From positions 38,158-102,157 of the forward strand of contig NZ_QTPO01000033.1 in the NCBI RefSeq assembly GCF_003853645.1: a DNA stretch of 64,000 nucleotides, written 5' to 3'. Origin of the DNA: Burkholderia sp. Bp9143 (GTDB lineage Bacteria; Pseudomonadota; Gammaproteobacteria; Burkholderiales; Burkholderiaceae). The number at the start of each line of letters is the position of its first letter. Position 1 is the stretch's first letter. The position numbers were made by a program, and so were the translations under genes. The notes below the pieces were generated by a model. The model saw nothing but the letters and a program-made list of their open reading frames with translations. It searched no databases and was not told the DNA's origin. Shown here one piece after another: positions 60,064 through 64,000 of this stretch.

Positions 60064-61049
60064 TTCGCTTCCTCCAGTTCCTTGACCTGGTAGTACTGGA
60101 ACAGCGCCATCGGCACCAGCAACAGCAGCACCATCGCGACCGTCACCGCGGACGCCATCGGCCAGTCCATGTTGTTGAAGAACTCGTCCCACATCACGCG
60201 ACCGATCATCAGCGTGTCGGCGCCGCCGAGCAGTTCCGGAATCACGTACTCGCCGACCGCCGGAATGAACACCAGCAGGCTGCCGGCGATGATCCCGTTC
60301 TTCGACAGCGGCAGCGTGATGCGCGTGAACGCGACCCACGGCTTGGCGCCCAGGTCGTACGCGGCCTCGAGCAGCGTGAGGTCCATCTTCACGAGGTGCG
60401 CGTAGAGCGGCATCACCATGAACGGCAGGTACGAATAGACCATCCCGATGTAGACGCCCGCGTCGCTGTGATACAAGCGCAGCGGCGTGTGGATGATGCC
60501 CAGCGCGATCAGCGCGTGGTTCAGCAGGCCGTCGTCCTTCAGGATGCCGATCCATGCGTACACGCGGATCAGGAACGACGTCCAGAACGGGAGCATCACG
60601 GCCATCATCAGCACGTTGCGGCGGCCCGGCTCCGAGCGCGCGATGTAGTACGCCATCGGATAGCCGATCAGCAAGCACAGCAGCGTCGACACGGCGGCCA
60701 TCTTCAGCGAGCTGAGGTAGGTCGCGATGTACAGGTCGTCCTGCAGCAGGAACGCGTAGTGAGACAGCTGCAGTGCGAAGTGCACGACGCCGTCCTTGAT
60801 CTCGACGAGCGACGTGTAGGGCGGGATGCCCATCACCTGGTCGGCGAAGCTGATCTTGAACACCAGCACGAACGGCAGCGCGAAGAAGATCGTGAGCCAC
60901 AGGAACGGCACGCCGATCGCGACGCCGCGGCCCGACGGCAGGAAGCGCGACAGCGCGGCGAAGCGGCCGCGGCGCCGGGCGGCCTGTGTCGTAGCGGGAG
61001 CACCGGTCGGAACCGGCGCGGACGGAGTGGAAGCGGAAGTTCTCATCAT
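60060..61049 (-). CDS. potH: Putrescine ABC transporter permease PotH
   Basis: A 329-aa permease. After a Ser/Pro/Thr-rich start of about 40 residues come six helices. LIGYPMAYYIARSEPGRRNVLMMAVMLPFWTSFLIRVYAWIGIL and the EAA loop LTLLEAAYDLGAKPWVAFTRITLPLSKNGIIAGSLLVFIPAVGEYVIPELLGG are highly typical of PotH. Two adjacent Met codons (61049 and 61046) are possible starts, 7 bp after the potG stop. Confidence 0.95.
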   Translation of the reverse strand: MMRTSASTPSAPVPTGAPATTQAARRRGRFAALSRFLPSGRGVAIGVPFLWLTIFFALPFVLVFKISFADQVMGIPPYTSLVEIKDGVVHFALQLSHYAFLLQDDLYIATYLSSLKMAAVSTLLCLLIGYPMAYYIARSEPGRRNVLMMAVMLPFWTSFLIRVYAWIGILKDDGLLNHALIALGIIHTPLRLYHSDAGVYIGMVYSYLPFMVMPLYAHLVKMDLTLLEAAYDLGAKPWVAFTRITLPLSKNGIIAGSLLVFIPAVGEYVIPELLGGADTLMIGRVMWDEFFNNMDWPMASAVTVAMVLLLLVPMALFQYYQVKELEEAK

Positions 61050-61056
61050 GTCGCCC

Positions 61057-62223
61057 TCACTGCGTCAGCACGACGCCGCTGGCCGGCGACCAGGACACGA
61101 ACACGTCGTCGTTCCAGGACGGCGCACCGTCATGCATCAGGTGCGAGCTCGACAGGTTCGACACAACCGTCTTGCCGCTCGGCAAGCGCACGTGATACAG
61201 CGAGTAGCTGCCCATGTACGCGATGTCGGTCACGACGCCGCGTGCCCAGTTGTGATGCGAGCCGGGTTTGTCGCGCGATACGTGCACGCGTTCCGGCCGC
61301 ACGGAAATACCGACAGGCATGCCGAGCGGACCGGTCACGCCGTGGCTCACGTACATCCGCGCTTCGAGGTCGTCGCTCTCGACGAAGATGTGATCGGGTT
61401 CGTCCTCGACCACGCGCCCCTCGAACAGGTTCGTCGAGCCGATGAACTCGGCCGAGAAGCGGCTGTTCGGGTATTCGTACACTTCGCCCGGCGAGCCGAT
61501 CTGCACGATCTTGCCTTCGCTCATCACCGCGAGGCGGCTTGCCATCGTCATCGCTTCTTCCTGGTCGTGCGTGACCATCACGCAGGTCACGTCGACCTTC
61601 TCGATGATGTTCACGAGTTCGAGCTGGGTCTTCTGGCGGATCTTCTTGTCGAGCGCGGACATCGGCTCGTCGAGCAGCAGCAGCTTCGGACGCTTGACGA
61701 GCGAGCGCGCGAGCGCGACGCGCTGCTGCTGGCCGCCGGACAGCTGGTGCGGCTTGCGCTTCGCGTACTTGCTCATCTGCACGAGCGCGAGCGCATCCGC
61801 CACGCGTTCCTTGATCTCGTTCTTCGGCGTGCCTTCCTGCTTCAGGCCGAACGCGACGTTCGATTCGACCGACATGTGCGGGAACAGCGCATACGACTGG
61901 AACATCATGTTGACCGGACGACGGTACGGCGGCAGCGAGGCAAGGTCCTCGCCGTCGACGAAGATCTTGCCGGAGGTGGCCGTCTCGAGCCCGGCGAGCA
62001 TGCGCAAGAGCGTCGACTTGCCGCAGCCCGAGCTGCCGAGCAGCGCGAACAGCTCGTTCTTCGCGATCGTCAGGTTCACGTTGTCGACGGCCGTGCTGTC
62101 GCCGAACTTCTTCACGACGTTTTCGATGCGCACGAACGCGTCGTTCTTCGTGCGGGCCACGGGGGCCGGTTGGGTGTGGCGTGCAGCAGCGGAAGAGGGT
62201 ATCGATTGCATGGGAGTCACCAT
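61057..62223 (-). CDS. potG: Putrescine ABC transporter ATP-binding protein PotG
   Basis: A 388-aa ABC ATPase. Walker A GSSGCGKST is at residues 63-71, Q-loop MMFQSYALFPHM, signature QLSGGQQQR, Walker B LLLLDEPMSALD and H-loop VTHDQEEAM are intact. The C-terminal TOBE-type domain (about 300-388) regulates transport. FEGRVVEDEPDHIFVES and ISVRPERVHVSRD match PotG/PotA. The start is at 62223 or 62211 (second Met); both lack a strong SD. Confidence 0.94.
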   Translation of the reverse strand: MVTPMQSIPSSAAARHTQPAPVARTKNDAFVRIENVVKKFGDSTAVDNVNLTIAKNELFALLGSSGCGKSTLLRMLAGLETATSGKIFVDGEDLASLPPYRRPVNMMFQSYALFPHMSVESNVAFGLKQEGTPKNEIKERVADALALVQMSKYAKRKPHQLSGGQQQRVALARSLVKRPKLLLLDEPMSALDKKIRQKTQLELVNIIEKVDVTCVMVTHDQEEAMTMASRLAVMSEGKIVQIGSPGEVYEYPNSRFSAEFIGSTNLFEGRVVEDEPDHIFVESDDLEARMYVSHGVTGPLGMPVGISVRPERVHVSRDKPGSHHNWARGVVTDIAYMGSYSLYHVRLPSGKTVVSNLSSSHLMHDGAPSWNDDVFVSWSPASGVVLTQ

Positions 62224-62402
62224 TCGTTCTTCACGGATTGCAGGCGTGAGCGTCCCCGCACGAGGCGCGCAAAGCGACTCGCGGACAACGGCTCGTGCCG
62301 GATGGAACAGGGCGCGCGGTGCGCGCGGGCGGACGGAAGGTCCGCGGATCTCGGGCGGGGCAGGCGTTCAGCCGATGCCTGCGCCGCCGTGATGGGTTGC
62401 GA

Positions 62403-63518
62403 TCAGTGGCCCGTCTTCAGTTGCGCCCACAGACGGTTCTCGAGGCGCAGGATGTCTGCCGGCATCGGCTTCATCAGCACCATCTTCTTCAGCACGTCCT
62501 CGGGCGGGTAGACGGTCGGGTCCTGCGCGACGGCCGGCGTGACGAACGGGTGCGCGGCCTTGTTCGCGGTCGGGTAGAACACCGTGTTGGTGATCGCCGC
62601 GTTGACCTTCGCGTCGGACACGTAGTTGATCCACTTCAGCGCGGCCTCGGGGTGCGGTGCATCCTTCGGGATCACCATCACGTCGAACCACAGCAGGCCG
62701 CCTTCCTTCGGGTTCGAGAACTTGATGTCATACGAGCGCTTCGCCTCGGACGAGCGGCGGTGCGCGATGCCGACGTCGCCCGACCAGCCGAGCGCGACGC
62801 ACACGTCGTTGTTCGCGAGGTCGTTGATGTAGCCGGACGAGTTGAACTGGGTGATGTACGGTCGGACTTTCTTCAGGACTTCGAACGCAGCCTGGTAGTC
62901 GCCGGGGTTCTTGCTGTTGGGATCCTTGCCCATGTACTGCAGCGTGGCCGCGAACACGTCGACGGCCTGGTCGAGGAACGACACGCCGCAGCCTTTCAGC
63001 TTTTCCATGTTGGCCGGGTCGAACACCAGCGCCCAGCTGTCGACGGGTGCCTTGTCGCCGAGCGCCTTCTTCACCGCCTGCGCGTTGTAGCCGATGCCGT
63101 CCGTGCCATAGGCCCAGGGGACGCCGTACTGGTTGCCCGGATCGGCGTCCGAGATCATCTTCATCAGCAGCGGATCGAGGTTCGCGAGGTTCGGGATCTT
63201 CGACTTGTCGAGCTTCTGGTACACGCCGGCCTGGATCTGCTTGGCCATGTAGTTCGACGTCGGCACGACGATGTCGTAGCCCGAGCTGCCCGCCAGCAGC
63301 TTCGCCTGCAGCGTGTCGTCGCTGTCGTAGTTGTCGTACTTGACGTGGATGCCCGTCTGCTTCTGGAAGTTCGGGATCGTGTCGGGGGCGATGTAATCGG
63401 ACCAGTTGTAGACGTTCAGGTCCTCGGCATGCGCCGACGGACTGGCGACTGACGTGAACGCGGCCGCGGCGGCAAGGGCCGCGACGGAACAGGCTTGGCG
63501 AAGAAAGCAGGCACGCAT
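62403..63518 (-). CDS. potF: Putrescine-binding periplasmic protein PotF
   Basis: A 371-aa periplasmic binding protein. The signal peptide (about 1-31: MRACFLRQACSVAALAAAAA ... SPSAHAED) precedes LNVYNWSDYIAPDTIPNFQKQTGIHVKYDNYDSDDTLQAKLLAGSSGYDIVVPTSNYMA, the PotF/PotD polyamine-site region. NWSDYI, YGTDGIGYN and ALGWSGDVGIAHRRSSEA supply binding residues known from PotF. The start at 63518 has an AGGGGA site. A 179-bp gap separates it from potG, which may allow different expression levels. Confidence 0.94.
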   Translation of the reverse strand: MRACFLRQACSVAALAAAAAFTSVASPSAHAEDLNVYNWSDYIAPDTIPNFQKQTGIHVKYDNYDSDDTLQAKLLAGSSGYDIVVPTSNYMAKQIQAGVYQKLDKSKIPNLANLDPLLMKMISDADPGNQYGVPWAYGTDGIGYNAQAVKKALGDKAPVDSWALVFDPANMEKLKGCGVSFLDQAVDVFAATLQYMGKDPNSKNPGDYQAAFEVLKKVRPYITQFNSSGYINDLANNDVCVALGWSGDVGIAHRRSSEAKRSYDIKFSNPKEGGLLWFDVMVIPKDAPHPEAALKWINYVSDAKVNAAITNTVFYPTANKAAHPFVTPAVAQDPTVYPPEDVLKKMVLMKPMPADILRLENRLWAQLKTGH

Positions 63519-63580
63519 GGTGGAATTCCCCTGGGTTATGGCGGCGTGCGGCACCCGCCGCACGCCTGTAGGCAAAGTCG

Positions 63581-64000
63581 TTACGAAAGGCCCAGTTGCT
63601 GGGCGGTCGCATCGACGGCCTTCTTCGCCTTCGATACGAGTTCATCGATTTCCTGACGCGAGATCACGAGCGGCGGGGACAGCAGCATCCGGTCGCCCGT
63701 CGCACGCATGACCAGGTTGCCGTTGAAGCAGAAGTCGCGGCAGATCGTGCCGACGTCGCCGCCGTTCGCGAAGCGGCGGCGTTCGGCCGGCGATTCGGCA
63801 AGCTGCAGGCTCGCGACCATCCCGTGGCCGTGCACTTCGCCGACGATCGGATGACGCGCGAAGGTTTCGCGCATCAGCGCCTGGAAGTACGGGCCCGTGT
63901 CGTGCTTCACGCGCTCGACGATCCCTTCGTCGCGCAGCAGCTTCAGGTTCGCGACCGCCACCGCGGCTGCGACCGGATGGCCCGAGTACGTGAGGCCGTG
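63581..64000 (-). CDS. Class III aminotransferase, C-terminal part (putrescine/diamine aminotransferase-like)
   Basis: The gene runs off the right edge; 139 codons are visible, read from 64000 to a TAA at 63581. The first visible residues HGLTYSGHPVAAAVAVANLKLLRDEG follow the active-site lysine region of class III (omega) PLP aminotransferases; the Lys itself would lie just outside. VGEVHGHGMVASLQL, GTICRDFCFNGNLVMRATGDRMLLSPPLVISRQEIDELV complete the C-terminal domain. Its place directly before potF suggests a SpuC-type putrescine:pyruvate transaminase. The substrate is inferred from context. Confidence 0.85.
   Translation of the reverse strand, partial: HGLTYSGHPVAAAVAVANLKLLRDEGIVERVKHDTGPYFQALMRETFARHPIVGEVHGHGMVASLQLAESPAERRRFANGGDVGTICRDFCFNGNLVMRATGDRMLLSPPLVISRQEIDELVSKAKKAVDATAQQLGLS

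Overview
This 64 kb window is GC-rich, gene-dense chromosomal DNA. It suggests a Burkholderia, probably of the B. cepacia complex or a close relative. The grounds are very high GC at third codon positions, a beta-proteobacterial flgN-flgM-flgA / flgB-L flagellar locus, a Burkholderia-type OmpC-like porin, a DUF3138 outer-membrane protein, and polyamine and oxoproline gene sets typical of that genus. I saw no rRNA, tRNA, CRISPR array, prophage or insertion sequence. The species call is inference; the gene calls rest on the sequence.

Left part (1-23 kb): the end of a PepSY-type membrane protein; xdhC; an APC-family amino acid permease; a NarL-type two-component pair (kinase then regulator, minus strand); fpr with a clear terminator; a small secreted protein paired with an exonuclease/endonuclease/phosphatase-fold protein; a Lon-like AAA+ ATPase without a protease domain; an L-2-hydroxyglutarate oxidase-like flavoprotein; a Tat-exported HiPIP; and an MHS-family symporter. 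A dpp-type dipeptide ABC operon (dppA-B-C-D-F) follows, with a TraB/GumN protein translationally overlapping its end. Next come the 5-oxoprolinase genes pxpB-C-A and a divergent MarR-type regulator, with a good palindrome between them.

Middle (23-32 kb): 5-formyl-THF cyclo-ligase back to back with a soluble lytic transglycosylase; a 194-bp nested palindromic element; an NDUFA9-like epimerase-fold protein; a glutathione S-transferase; cca; an XRE-cupin regulator with a histone-H1-like tail; and a large M24 aminopeptidase.

Flagellar locus (32-46.4 kb): flgA-flgM-flgN run left on the minus strand. flgB-C-D-E-F-G-H-I-J, a PilZ/YcgR-type brake, flgK and flgL run right. Three sequences match the sigma-28 (FliA) consensus with the same 8-11-8 architecture, in front of flgM, the ycgR-like gene and flgK. 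This fits the usual class 3 logic: anti-sigma factor, motility brake and hook-filament junction proteins are made once the hook is complete.

Right part (46.4-64 kb): an NCS2 uracil/xanthine permease, a LysR regulator divergent from a split chromate transporter pair, a YoaK-family membrane protein, a porin, a small Ala/Glu-rich protein and gor. A long minus-strand putrescine uptake and catabolism cluster reaches the right edge: a class III aminotransferase (cut off), potF-G-H-I, a DUF3138 barrel and two PuuB-like FAD oxidases. It looks like a complete route across the outer membrane, across the inner membrane, and into oxidation or transamination of the amine.
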